From: Chara braunii
Lineage: Eukaryota; Streptophyta; Charophyceae; Charales; Characeae
NCBI GenBank assembly: GCA_003427395.1
Contig: BFEA01000023.1
Span: forward strand, 5,405,558-5,433,163
DNA: 27,606 nucleotides
Reading direction: 5' to 3'
Made by a program: the position numbers and the translations under genes. How positions within the stretch are numbered: position 1 is the first letter of the stretch; each line of letters opens with the position of its first letter. The notes under the pieces are model-generated. The model was given only the letters and a program-made list of their open reading frames with translations, was not told where the DNA came from and ran no database searches. Below are positions 8,707 to 19,005 of the stretch, piece by piece.

Positions 8707-8719
8707 TGGTATCAGAGAG
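8707..8719 (+). other. Primer-binding site for initiator-Met tRNA
   Basis: TGGTATCAGAGAG lies directly after the LTR. Plant initiator-Met tRNA ends so that its complement is TGGTATCAGAGC, so 11 of 12 bases match. This marks the LTR/internal boundary and the direction of the element. Confidence 0.85.
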
Positions 8720-8863
8720 ATACGTGGAAAGCCCACAGTCTTAGCAAGAAGGTAGTTAGCGTAGAACGATCTGGCTAACAGAGGACGACCCAGACCGTGG
8801 AACGCGCCACGACGAGATCCTATAGCAACAAGAAGTAGGTTGAATACTCGACAGGCAATCAAT

Positions 8864-10389
8864 ATGAACGCCAATCAGCAAAACCCCAACCAGCTCCAAC
8901 AGGCCCCCGCTCCATGAGTACGGACACCTGTGGCCCCGACCGATCTCTACCTTTTTATCGTGTGCATCATCTCGCGGGAGCATGGCTGGCCACGTTTCAT
9001 GCGCAACAGTACGACAATGACGAAACGCGAATCAACATCCTCGTCAGATTGGGAGGGGATGCACATCATTGGTTCAACACCTACGTTTAGACTGATCTTC
9101 CGATGTTCGAACAAAATTTCCTGAATCGTTTCGATTATATTCATCCAGAACAAGCCCTTTTTATGATCAAGGATCGAGTTCAAAAGCCACTTGAATCCGT
9201 CACTGAGTATTGCAATCGATTTTACCGAATGTTTGTCAAAACTTAGCGGGGAGAACAGGTAGGGAGAGACTTGTTTATCGACGGGTTCCGCAGTAGGACA
9301 ATGAGGGCGAAACTGCGAAAGCAGTTCTCCCCCATTAACCACACACTACAACAAATCATGACCGCCGCAGAAGAGATGGAACGGAAATTCGCTGCGAGCT
9401 TCATGAAAGGAGAAGATTATCCTAGGGAGGGAGATTCCTCTGAGTTAGCTAGAGAAAAGGCAGAGTTCGCCGCACTACAAAACAAATTCGAAAACATGGG
9501 ATTTGTGTCGGGTCCTATTACTTATCTAGAGCAAATCGTCCCTAAATGATCGACTCTCGGTACAATCACAGGGGTACCTGTTCCTGTGATGACTGCTCCC
9601 CCGTCTTTGTCCGAAAGTCCTACACAACCGAGCGAATTGACTGCGTTACTAGAACTGACGAAAATGTTAGTTACTTTGATACAGGAAAGCAAAAAGGAGC
9701 AGCTCGAGCATAACGCTAGGATATAGTCGTTAATGAGGTCGATGCGTCCCATTGCCGTAAGAACCGCGCCGATACTGCCCGGATTGACCCCGATCCCGGT
9801 GACAGGCGGGGCAACAGGCAACCCGAATGTCTGCTACACGTGTCACCAACCAGGACACATAGCCCGAGATTGTCCCCACCGGCCCGCGCAGGCCCGAATC
9901 GGGGGCGCACCTGTGGCCGCGACACCAATCGCTAATGGGCCAGGTATAGTAGGAACGATGTTGGAAGAAATGGAAGGAGGTGGGCGTGGACTAGCTACTA
10001 CTAGAGAAGCGGCAAAACTTATTCCTTTGTACCAGTACGGGGCATTAGGATATCCGGGGTTAGGAATGATCGGGACTATCAGAACCGCAAATGAACAACG
10101 AGAGATGACGGAATGGAGACCCTGTCCAAGGGAGATGGAGTCTGGAGGGCCCACCTTTGTCACTGGGGAAATAGACGTCCTAAATATCGTTCGCGCCCTG
10201 GACCATCACATTCCCCTCCCGATTGGACACGTGTTCTCCATCTCGGAACAGGCTAACGAGCGCATGTTGCAACACTGCAAGGCGAACAGAAAATGGTTCA
10301 CCCTTGCTAGAACAACGAACACGAAAGGAAACCCCCCTATCCATAAGGACAGTCTGAGCCCGCCAGTACGTCGGATCCCATACGTCTGA
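8864..10389 (+). pseudogene. gag: gag: capsid and nucleocapsid of the gypsy element
   Basis: Gag would form the cytoplasmic particle and package element RNA. The likely start is ATG 8864 (MNANQQN), one frame off from the rest, so a frameshift lies before about 8895. From there frame 1 shows a retrotransposon gag core: AWLATFHAQQYDNDETR, then LGGDAHHWF, FLNRFDYI and RDLFIDGF. A CCHC knuckle CYTCHQPGHIARDC (C-x2-C-x4-H-x4-C) lies at 9832-9873, followed by a basic tail. In-frame stops are TAG 9088, TAG 9244, TGA 9547 and TAG 9724. The frame ends at TGA 10387. The pol frame is one base back (-1) and is open from 10347, so the two overlap by about 40 bases. Whether that shift was programmed cannot be told in a decayed copy. 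Confidence 0.88.
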
Positions 10390-11565
10390 GATTAATACAA
10401 AAAGATGATCACTTTCTGCGGATCAAAGCGATCCCGTGGAAATCCGCTGAATGTGACATCGAGGTTTGGGGAGTCCCGTACAATGCCATTATTGACTCAG
10501 GAGCCGCCGGCTTGGCTATTTCACTAAGAGTAGTAGAAAGAGCGGGAAGAGGAAAAGATCTGATCATGCTAACAAAAAAGGATCATCTCGTCTCCGCAGA
10601 TGAAGAGAAAATCAAGATAGTAGGACGAATGACCAACGTTGCTTTTCGATTGGGAAGGATACATGCTCTGGAGGATGTCGTGGTGTTGAATGTAAGCATG
10701 AACGACATTCTTTTGGGACCGGCCGCTCTCACAGCTCTGCGGGCCAACCTAGATTTTGAAAGGCGATCGATTGTCCTCCGGAATACGGGAGGAAAACCAT
10801 ACGCCATCCCTATGAGATTGACTCTCATAACTATGGCAAAAGTCACCCAGAGAACTTCCCCGACACATGGAGGAGCTCTCCAGATGATCACCTGGAAGAA
10901 ACTTGTGGAACACAGCGATCGCCGGACAGAGGAGCCAAAACTCTCGAGCGACACTGATGGTAGCGATGAAAATGATTTAGTGATTCGAGATTTAGTGCAG
11001 GAGCGCATCCGCTATCCGATCCAACAAACAACCACGAATTCAAAATGTTCAATCTCACGGAAGGGAACATCCAGAGAACACGCGCATTAATTTTAGGTGA
11101 ACCACTTGTGCAGATTTCCTGGATGACCGACTCTTTGGAACCCCCTCGGACCTTGTACGAGGGCACCACTCCACTTCTTGCGAGATACAGGGATAAGGAA
11201 GCTTTTTGTGATATTACGGAGCTACCCCGTTCTCTGTTATCTCCCGGGAAAAAGATCAGACAACTGAGATTAGGGGTCGAGGCTGAGGCTTTCGAACCCC
11301 CTGTGCGTCGCGACACAAGACCCCATAATCTCAGGATCAGGATCGCGAAAAACCCGTACGATGGTAGGATGTCTGCGACAGTGTAACCTTGGAGGAACAC
11401 GTGGCGATCCGAGAGGAAGATGCCCAAATGATGGCCACGGTGTTCTCCTGGGGATCGGACAATTCATTCATCTCCGCGCCCCCTTTCGAAAACGCTGATG
11501 GAATCAACACGAAACAGATTGCCATTCAAATACTAGGCCAATCCTACGAATTGCATGTGCCACAT
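10347..11565 (+). pseudogene. pol: pol part 1: aspartic protease and linker to RT
   Basis: Frame 0 is open from 10347 to 11090. The catalytic D-S-G of retroviral-type aspartic protease is at 10494-10502 within IIDSGAAGLAIS. The C-terminal motif DILLGPAALTAL (near 10708-10743) matches the usual ILLG helix. The protease would cut the Gag-Pol polyprotein. Sequence then shifts to frame 2 (about 11030-11386; LTEGNIQRTRALILGEPL) and to frame 1 (from about 11383; VTLEEHVAIREEDAQ) by small indels. Frame 1 is cut at the codon ending 11565 by the MITE. Joining across the MITE, with one 4-bp duplication removed, continues in the RT frame. The linker between protease and RT is about 200 codons, long for gypsy. 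Confidence 0.85.
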
Positions 11566-11947
11566 AACAACCATTTCGTCAAAACGGACATATTATATTT
11601 TTTGAACGAAATCAAAACTGATTTTTTTTGCCAAAATCCGGTCGAAATTTTTTTGCTCCAGGGGGTCCGACGTTCCCAAAACGCCGGACCCCCTACATGT
11701 ATCTGGTCTACGGTTGAGACCAGATACAAATTTTTTTATTTTATTTATTTATTTATTTATTTTTTTTATTTTTTTTATTTTTTTTTAATCTGGTCTCGAC
11801 CACAAACCAGATACATGTAGGGGGTCTGGCGTTTTGGGAACGCCTGACTCCCTGGAGCAAAAAAATTCCGACCGGATTTTGGCAAAAAAAGTCAGTTTTG
11901 ATTTCGTTCAAAAAATATAATATGTCCGTTTTGACGAAATGGCTGTT
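11566..11947. mobile_element. Foldback MITE, 382 bp, near-perfect palindrome, inside pol
   Basis: The ends are AACAACCATTTCGTC and GACGAAATGGCTGTT, which are inverse complements except one base. The inverted arms run about 170 bp each with very few mismatches and enclose an A/T-rich loop at roughly 11731-11789. ACAT is duplicated directly outside (11562-11565 and 11948-11951), a 4-bp target-site duplication. Each arm also holds its own hairpins, for example GGGGGTCCG with CGGACCCCC (11660-11693) and TATCTGGTCT with AGACCAGATA (11700-11727). No transposase is encoded. Deleting element plus one ACAT joins codon CAT 11563 to codon TAC 11952 in frame, which confirms the limits. The superfamily is not identified. 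Confidence 0.9.
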
Positions 11948-11948
11948 A

Positions 11949-13440
11949 CATTACGTACCCGACGAGATTCACCATCTAATTGCAGAAATTCTAAAGGAAT
12001 ACCAGGGAGCGATTAGTCTGACATACACGGACATCGGACTATCGCTAGTCATCCAACATGAGATCTAGACCGGAAATCATCCTCCGATCCACTGCAAACC
12101 GTACAAATATTCCCTCGCAGAACGAAAAACAACCTTACAAAGGATTAGGGAATTTGAAGCTAACTGATGGATTGAACCAGCCACTACACCGTGGTCATTC
12201 CTCGTAGTCTTAGTACCGAAGAAAAATGGGCCGGTTTGCATTTGCATCGATTATCGCAAGCTGAATGACATCACGATTAAGGATGTGTATCCCCTCCCCC
12301 GGATTGACGATTTGTTGGATGCGATTGGGTGTGCTAATTATTTTAGTAAGTTTGATATTCGTCACGGATTCCATCACATCCTGGTTAAGGAGGAGGACCG
12401 GCCCAAGACGGCCTTCGTCCTGTTCGAAGGCACCAGGTAGTGGGTTCGATGCCCAATGGGAATCTGCAACGCGCCGATTACTTTTCAAAGAGCGATGAAC
12501 GTAACATTTCAAAATCTCGTCAACAAGACCCGACTGACTCAAGGGATGATTAATTTCTACGTCATTGTGTATATGGACGATATCTCGGTCTACTCAGAGT
12601 CGTTCCACGTGCATGCACAACATATCGAGTGGACGCTGGGAGCCTTACGAGACGCCGAATTCAAGATTGCGCTGAAAAAAAAAGAGTTATTTCTTTCTGA
12701 GATCTCACTCTTGGGCTACGTGGTAACTCGGGGAGGCTTAAGGCCCGATTCGAGAAAAGTCGCGGCCGTTCGAGACGCCCCGACTCTCACACCGCGGACG
12801 CAAGTTCGAGCTTTCCTGAGGCTGGCCTCGTACTATCGTCGATTTATGAAAGGTTTCGCCGCTATTGCACAACCCCTAACGAACTTGCTGTGAAAGGACC
12901 AACCCCTCAGCTGGAACGCGGCATGCGAACGGGCCTTCGACACTCGAAAGGAAGCCCTAGCTACGACACCTATTTTGATTCAGTTGGCCCCGACAAAGCA
13001 ATTCATACTCATCACAGATTGACAACCTGAGGCAATCTGCGCTATCCTAGCGCAGAAGGGGAACTACGGTCGCGAACACGTCATCGAGTACGCGTCCCGT
13101 ACCGTTCCGGACGAAAGGAAGAACGATTCGGCTCCGCAAGGAGAATGCTACGCAGTGGTTTAGGGAATTCAACACTTCCATCCGTATCTGTACGGGCAAA
13201 CGTTTCTCCTCGTCACGGACCACGAGTCCCTGTTGGCTCTCAAGAGGCTCACTAATTACACGGGCATGGTTGGACGCTGGGCAGTACGGCTGCAAGAGTA
13301 CGATTTCGACATCGTCCATCGGAAGACGGAGAGGCACGGGAACGCGGACGGATTGACACGACTGCACTGCCAGGCAAAGGTGGCTAAAGGCGAGGAGATT
13401 ACTCCGTGGAGAGAACCGAAACCGGTCAGCGGGCCAGGGT
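11949..13440 (+). pseudogene. pol: pol part 2: reverse transcriptase and RNase H
   Basis: Frame 0 shows the Ty3/gypsy RT in order: the HEI-stop-TG start motif, PCKPYKYS-like basic region, VPKKNG, CIDYRKLND, YPLPRIDDLLD, FSKFDIRHGFHHI (catalytic Asp 12354), CPMGICNAPITFQRAMN, and YMDD (12570-12581) with both Asp present. The connection domain (LLGYVVTRGGL, ASYYRRFMKGF) follows. RNase H has candidate catalytic Asp 13017, Glu 13143, Asp 13218 and Asp 13347 (GNADGLTRL). The enzymes would copy element RNA to cDNA. In-frame stops are TAG 12066, TGA 12165, TAG 12438, TGA 12891, TGA 13020 and TAG 13161. All are explained by single C-to-T or G-to-A changes. A one-base frameshift follows near 13430. 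Confidence 0.93.
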
Positions 13441-14200
13441 ACCGACAGGTGGCAGTCCTTCCTCACAACAAGAATAGCACGTGGCGATGGGTGACGGAGG
13501 TAACTCTGGGGCTCCCCTTTCTCCTCTCTCATCTTCGTTTTTTCCCTCCCTCCCTTACAAATTTTGCTATTTTTGCGAGGCAATTTCGATGGTTTATTCG
13601 GTCCCTATGCGACCAAGCGGGGAAGGCTATGCCGAGTGGGTAGAATGTCAACGATGTGTGGCCCGAGCCCATGGCTCCTGTATACAATACCAGAATGCAG
13701 ACAAACCTTGGTTATGTCCTCTGTGTCGCACGAATAAGATCCCGACGGAGGCTCGATTCCTCGAAGTCACGTCCGACTCAGAGGGTCTAGAAAAAATCCG
13801 CCGGTTTAGAAGGGCCGAAGTATGGACAAATGTCGTTTTGATAGCTACAGTAGTTGGGAACCCCCTCCGAGGCTTCACAAGGGAGGATCGGAGACGGGCC
13901 AATAAGAGAGCTCGGGATTACCGATGGAATGAGGGACGGTTAGAAAAACGGAAGACGGATGGAAGCGGGATTTGGATGTCTGTTCCACATCCGTTCGTAA
14001 GGTACGACTGGGTTAAGTCATCCCATGAGGAAACTGCGGCCCATTTCGCCGTCCGAATCACAGAGGCGGCGATTGATAAAAATGAGTGGTATTGGTCCAA
14101 TATTCGCGACGATGTTAAATTCATCATCCGAAATTGCCAGGTCTGCGCTGCTGACAAGGCGCCGCCTAGGTCGGTAGTGCCTACTCAGCCCCTACTGTAG
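13441..14200 (+). pseudogene. pol: pol part 3: PHD finger and integrase zinc domain
   Basis: Frame 2. After a Ser/Pro-rich linker a complete Cys4-His-Cys3 PHD finger spans 13565-13726, with metal ligands C13565, C13574, C13646, C13655, H13670, C13679, C13715 and C13724. Spacing is C-x2-C-x23-C-x2-C-x4-H-x2-C-x11-C-x2-C, with the hallmark Trp two residues before the seventh ligand (PWLCPLC) and WVECQRC before the His. PHD fingers typically read histone H3 tails. About 100 residues later the integrase HHCC domain appears: His 14024, His 14042, Cys 14135, Cys 14144 (H-x5-H-x30-C-x2-C). A TAG at 13475 precedes the PHD, and a frameshift near 14160-14195 leads to the integrase core. PHD is not a standard part of Ty3/gypsy pol, where a chromodomain at the C-terminus is the usual histone reader. 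Confidence 0.85.
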
Positions 14201-15663
14201 TCGAGCAGCCATTTCAGAGGGTTAGCATGGATACCACCGATATTCCCGTGCCCCCTGGACCGAATAGCGGTGAGTATTCCATTCTGTTGGTATTCGTAAA
14301 TGACTTTTCGAAGTGGATCGAGGGGTATCCATGTAAGACGAGACAGGCAGCCGAAATCGTGCGATACAACAACCATTTCCTTGGGATACACCAGGACACC
14401 GAGGAGATTCTGACGGACAATGGGGCAAAATTTAGGGGAGAAGTCTTAAGGAATCTAGTCTTACACGGTGTCTCTATGCGTAATACCGCTCCCCACATGT
14501 GGCAATCCAACGGACTAGTGGAGAATGCCAATCGAGTGATTAAGACCGCTTTGCGACGCAATATCGGGGCAAATGACACGAGGCCTTGGCCTGATATCGT
14601 GGACCATATCCTGGTTATTCATCGGGGGACACCCCACGAATCCACGGGCTTGACCCCCTTCCAACTACGGACCAATAGCCTACCCTGTGTAACCCTACTG
14701 AGCTTAAATGATGAGACGACCCTTCCGCGACGGACCACTAGGGCGACGATTAAGGATAAGGCCCAGCGCCACCTAGAACTGATGGAAAAGGTCCTCCCCC
14801 GACTGACCCGAAAAAGACAGCGAATGACACAAATAGCCCATGGGAAACAGGTCCGGAGTTATGAGGCCCGAAATGGGAACGCTGGGCCTCGGCCCCAATA
14901 TAAATTAGAGGACATCATGCAGGTGAGGAAATATGCTCGCCAAGGCAAGCTAGCGCCACGATTCTTCGGGCGATTTCTCGTGATCGAGCTCGGTCGCAGT
15001 GGGGTGAACACGGTGCGGCTTGCGCTAGAGTTGTCGGGAAGTCGATCGGCTCATCCGATCATTCGACGCGTGTCCTACCTTCGTCCTCTCCTCCCCTTCT
15101 CCTCCATCATCTACATCGTCCCTCGGTCAGGAAGAGGACGACGACTCTCTGGAATCCTCTTTTCTCTCCCAACCATCGTCTTCGACCCCGCCTCCATCGC
15201 CATAAGTTTTTCGACAGAGCAAGTGATCAATGAGTGTTTAATGACCCCGAGGGGGCGTATAGCGACGATTCGGCAGGTGCAGCGACCTCGGTTGAGTCCC
15301 GATCTCCTTCGATTTGCAACCTTCTTCAACACAACAGCCATCCACGCAGCAGAGTTCCGCTTCGTACATGCAAGGGCGACACGTGTACTGGCCGAGATCT
15401 CGGCTTTCCAACGCTTGTCCTCTCCCGGCGTCAGCCACGTATCCGTCATCGTCACTTTCACGGGTGATATCACGACGCTACACCTGGCGATTTGCGGACA
15501 TCTATCGACAGTTGCGGGGTTAGGCCAAGGAGATCACGGCCACGTGGGTCAAGTTGTTGGCTCGGCAGGGGGAAAGGATTATGACCACGAACGATATAGA
15601 CCTCCGACTCCGCACCTCCAGCAGCGCACCGGAGATCCTTCTCTTGGAGCTCCTCCCCTTTGA
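14160..15663 (+). pseudogene. pol: pol part 4: integrase core and C-terminal domain
   Basis: Frame 1 is open from about 14165 to TGA 15661. The catalytic core has the first Asp at 14230 (SMDTTDIP), FVNDFSKWIEGYP, the second Asp at 14416 (LTDNGAKF) and Glu at 14521 (GLVENANRVIK), with 34 residues between the last two, one fewer than the usual 35. The GPY/F-like module KLAPRFFGRFLVIE and HPIIRRVSYLRP (to about 15085) close the integrase. No chromodomain follows. From 15085 the frame stays open but becomes low in quality. An adjacent frame reads a Ser/Pro/acidic tail there (SSTSSLGQEEDDDSLESS), so a frameshift near 15080 is likely. The TGA at 15661 looks like a CGA changed to TGA, since the same frame continues into the next ORF. 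Confidence 0.9.
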
Positions 15664-17206
15664 GCAGCCCCAATGAACCGTCATCGTCTCTCCCTCTTCA
15701 ACCTCCCGTCCGATCTCCCCACTCTCTGGCAATCTGCTATCGATACTGCCCTCTCTTTCCGAATCCGGGAGCTTAGCGTACCAATCTTGGATGAAGACAA
15801 CTGGACCAAGTGGTGGGACGCCTACGTAGAGCTCAATTTTTGTTTGGCATGCGTGGTGTTTCATTGGGCGGAGCCAGCACCAGAAGCTGAAGGGGGTGAG
15901 GTCCAGGACGACGAGGTGGAACTGTTGATCGTGCAGGCTTGGCGGACGAGTATGAAGGGAGAATTGTTGGGGATACTGTTCGTTAAGGTGGAGGAAAGTC
16001 ACCTGGACGCAATCACGGATGATTTGTTGGTGTTTTTGGCGCAGTTGGTGGATGATTTGCCCCTCGTATCTTGTGAAGATGTGACGGGAAGCCGGAGACA
16101 AACGTGCTCACTCGGACGCTTGTGCCGCAGCTATTGTGGTCCACGTGTACAGAGCTGGATGGAGATAACTGCTTTTACCCGTCCCCGAGCCTCTATCTCG
16201 ACATTGATGTCCCCGATCTCACACTGTGGGACCCTTTTGTCCGGCGAGGAAATGCGCTAGGAGCCAGTGAAGAAGAAGAAGAAGAAGAAGAAGAAGAAGA
16301 AGAAGAGGAGTCAGAGGAGGAAGAATTGGGCACTGATCGGGACGACCCCGACTACATTGGGTCAGAAGAAGAGGAAGAGAAAAGTGGATCGGGAGAGTCG
16401 AATGGCCGTCCCCCGCGAAGCGAAGAGGAAGAGGAAACCGAAGCACAACGGAGGCGGAAGAGAGCAGAGGGCAAGCGGCTTGTTGAAAGAATCCGAAAGG
16501 CCACCACCATAGCTACTGCTAGGCGATCCTTCGCTGAATCCGGAGCCACCGCGCGAAGAATCCAATGGAGCCGCAGCGGAGGGATCAGGAAGCCGACGCC
16601 GCCTAAGGATCGCATCCTTGTCTCCGTCTTCTCCGCCATCCTGAGCCACTCTTCGCCTTCGTGGAAATACGAGCGATCGAGCTTCGTCCCCGATCGTTAT
16701 CCCGCTGTCCCCTTGACTTCCTCATGCCTCACCAACTCCTGGGTCGACCCCAGTTCCGTGATGGATGGTGCCCCTTCCCGCCCACTCTCTTCCACCACTT
16801 TTACGCCACCCGCCTTATCGTCACCGTCGTCCCGCATGCTACCACCCATTCCTTCGTTGCCTCCTTCCCTCTCCATGTCCTTCTCTTCAGTATGGCCTGG
16901 CGGGAATTTAACCATATCAAAGTTTACTGCATTCTCTCGGGCACAATTCCCGCCTGTGAAAATTACGAGAACTTCCACACTGCTATCCCTCGCACCCTCT
17001 CCACCCTCTACCCCGACTATCTCGCATCCCTCCCTCAACAACAGGGGCATCCCCGATTCCCCCGCATCCGCCGCACCGTCCACTATACCCGGATCCCCAC
17101 CAGTGACAGGGAGATTCGCCGCTTCATACCTCCCCTTCCCCAAGTCCATCCACCGCCTCCTCTGCCCGTTATCAGACTAACTTTCCTGGGCAACGTTTTG
17201 GATTGA
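15664..17206 (+). pseudogene. Extra ORF between integrase and 3' LTR, unknown, gag-like motif at its start
   Basis: The ORF is read in three frames: frame 1 from 15664 (ATG 15673, MNRHRLSLFN) to about 16090, frame 0 to about 16690, and frame 2 to TGA 17204-17206, about 510 codons in all. Frame choice rests on amino-acid composition and on strong C preference at third positions (clear at 16900-17100). The N-terminal part has ILDEDNWTKWWDAYVE, then an acidic stretch, then VQAWRTSMKGELLGILFVKV, a spacing that recalls copia-type gag (UBN2) domains. A run of 14 Glu (16269-16310) and further acidic and Arg-rich segments follow. The last part has a hydrophobic stretch (LIVTVVPHA) and ends LTFLGNVLD. 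It occupies the env position, but I see no signal peptide or convincing fusion or membrane anchor. Large minus-strand frames here appear to be shadows. Confidence 0.5.
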
Positions 17207-17336
17207 GCGCACGCATGCCACGTTGGATGACTTCCACATTCAGATCCTACGGTAAGTGTCGGACAACAGATCGGCACCTGATGAGAGAGAGCAAGCAGGA
17301 GCTTGCCCAAGATTGGAACCCCCTGGGCGTTACATA
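17207..17336 (+). other. 3' untranslated segment before the 3' LTR
   Basis: The expected polypurine tract next to the LTR is not evident. The nearest purine-rich stretch is GATGAGAGAGAGCAAGCAGG at 17279-17298, about 40 bases before the LTR. The bases directly before TGTGAC are GGGCGTTACATA. Confidence 0.5.
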
Positions 17337-18091
17337 TGTGACTAACGATCTTCTGTAATCGCGCGACTTCCTACGCGAAGCTGCCTTGGGGAAATGGATG
17401 GGTCGGATAGAGGAGCTGTGGAAAGATGGGTCGGTCGGGCAAATTGCATGGATGCCCTCATTTCTTTCTGTTTTCTGAGGAAATCTGTCGGGTCGCTGTC
17501 AGGAAAGTCCCGCGCCAACAATTGGGTAACCGCACCTTAACGAGCGAGATGGCCAACAGTTGCCATGGCTTCTTTCTTGTTCTGTTGTGAGCGCAAGGAA
17601 ATTTTGGCGCGATCATTGCGCAGGAATATCGTTTTTTGTTTTTGAATTTTCGACTGATGTCAAGCCCCCACTGGCTTGCGAAATTATTTTTGGGCTATTC
17701 GAAATTTCCTTTTGCAATTAGGACTTAGGCTAGGAATTTAGGCACTCTGAATTTTGTTGCGCCACGCTTGCTCGCATCTTGCTGCGCTGGGAACTGGGCT
17801 CTGACTGGATCACGCCCTTAATCTTTTGCAATTGTCGCTTTTGGTGGGCGTGATGGTAACTGTATCTTTCTTCTTTCTTGATTTCCTCGTGTTTGCCCGC
17901 CTTCTTCTTCTTTGTCTTGCATGTTTAATGCTCCGTTCTAATTGGCCTGAATCCCTGCATGACCGGATCGATGCATGGAGTGCGGCTACGACCCCAACGC
18001 CGCGACCTGGTCATAGAGACGTAGACACTTCCTCTCTTCTCCTTCTGACCACTTGGGCTTAATCCCGTATCTTTCGCGCAACCATGCATGC

Positions 18092-18098
18092 TATAAAT
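18092..18098 (+). promoter_or_regulatory. TATA box of the 3' LTR
   Basis: TATAAAT is conserved with 7151-7157. In this position it could drive transcription outward into 19721 and beyond. Confidence 0.45.
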
Positions 18099-19005
18099 TT
18101 CGCAAGAGCGATTAGTTTGCTCTCTATGAACCTTGGAGTTAGCGCGATCAGTGAGGGTCGGCTAACGAGTCAGCTGGAAGAGGTGAGTCGACGAGAGAGT
18201 TGGGCAATCCGACGAGCTGGTGTCGGGTATGCGTGGTTGACGTGTGGTCCGCGACGGACTGTGGCGCACGGGCAAACTTGACTTGCATGCTCGAACCAAG
18301 CGGGGTGACAACTCTGTGTTGACGCGTGGCGACGGGCTGCCCGCATCGGGGAATGAAGAGAGAGAGAGAGAAAGAGAGCGAGCAGCTGTGTGAGGGATGA
18401 GGTCTCTTCTTCAATTTCTCTGTATAATTTGAGTTTCTACCTTGGCCGATATTTTTGCGGCCCTCTCGGACTTTCTTTGTAAATCTTGTCAGATTTTCTT
18501 TGTCGTTCGCTTCGTGTGTATGTATGGAATGGAGGTGAACCCTTTTCTTTTGCGACCTTTTCGGATTTCTCTCTCCTCTTGTCCTATGATGCATGTTTAG
18601 TTAATTCGTCACTTTCTAGTATCCATCTGTGTCGAGCAATAGTCCCGGATCTCATCAAAAATACTTGCTACGAACGTCTGATTTTAACCATCAGATCACC
18701 GGGAATGTTGTGACAACCCCCTTCTCCCCCTTCTTCTTTTTTCCTTCGTCACGTGAATGGCATGGATGAGAATGTAATGGCTGGATCTCACCCGAGATAA
18801 CCTGGGTAGGTTAGTTGCATGCAGGGAGGACACAACCGATACACGATGCGAGAAACCCGAGCCTGACAACTTCCGCTCATGTGGGCACTCGCGTACGACC
18901 GTGATCTCGAGGTAACCTAGTCGCAGCGTACGCGCGCGTCTGCATGAGTCAACCTCGACCCCAACTCATTATGAGGATGCGGGAGACCGAGTTCACTAAT
19001 CGGAT

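Noticed and set aside
10320-10389. Programmed -1 frameshift between gag and pol
   Set aside because: The frames do overlap by about 40 bases in the -1 sense, but I see no convincing slippery heptamer and the copy has several mutational frameshifts.
15520-16101. Minus-strand ORF of 193 codons
   Set aside because: It overlaps the + strand extra ORF, which continues the integrase frame, and has no recognisable motif.
16267-16512. Poly-Lys ORF
   Set aside because: It is a shifted reading of the (GAA)n tract that encodes poly-Glu in the supported frame.
16697-17149. Minus-strand ORF of 150 codons in the env-position region
   Set aside because: The + strand frame here has marked third-position C bias and better composition; the antisense frame is most likely its shadow.
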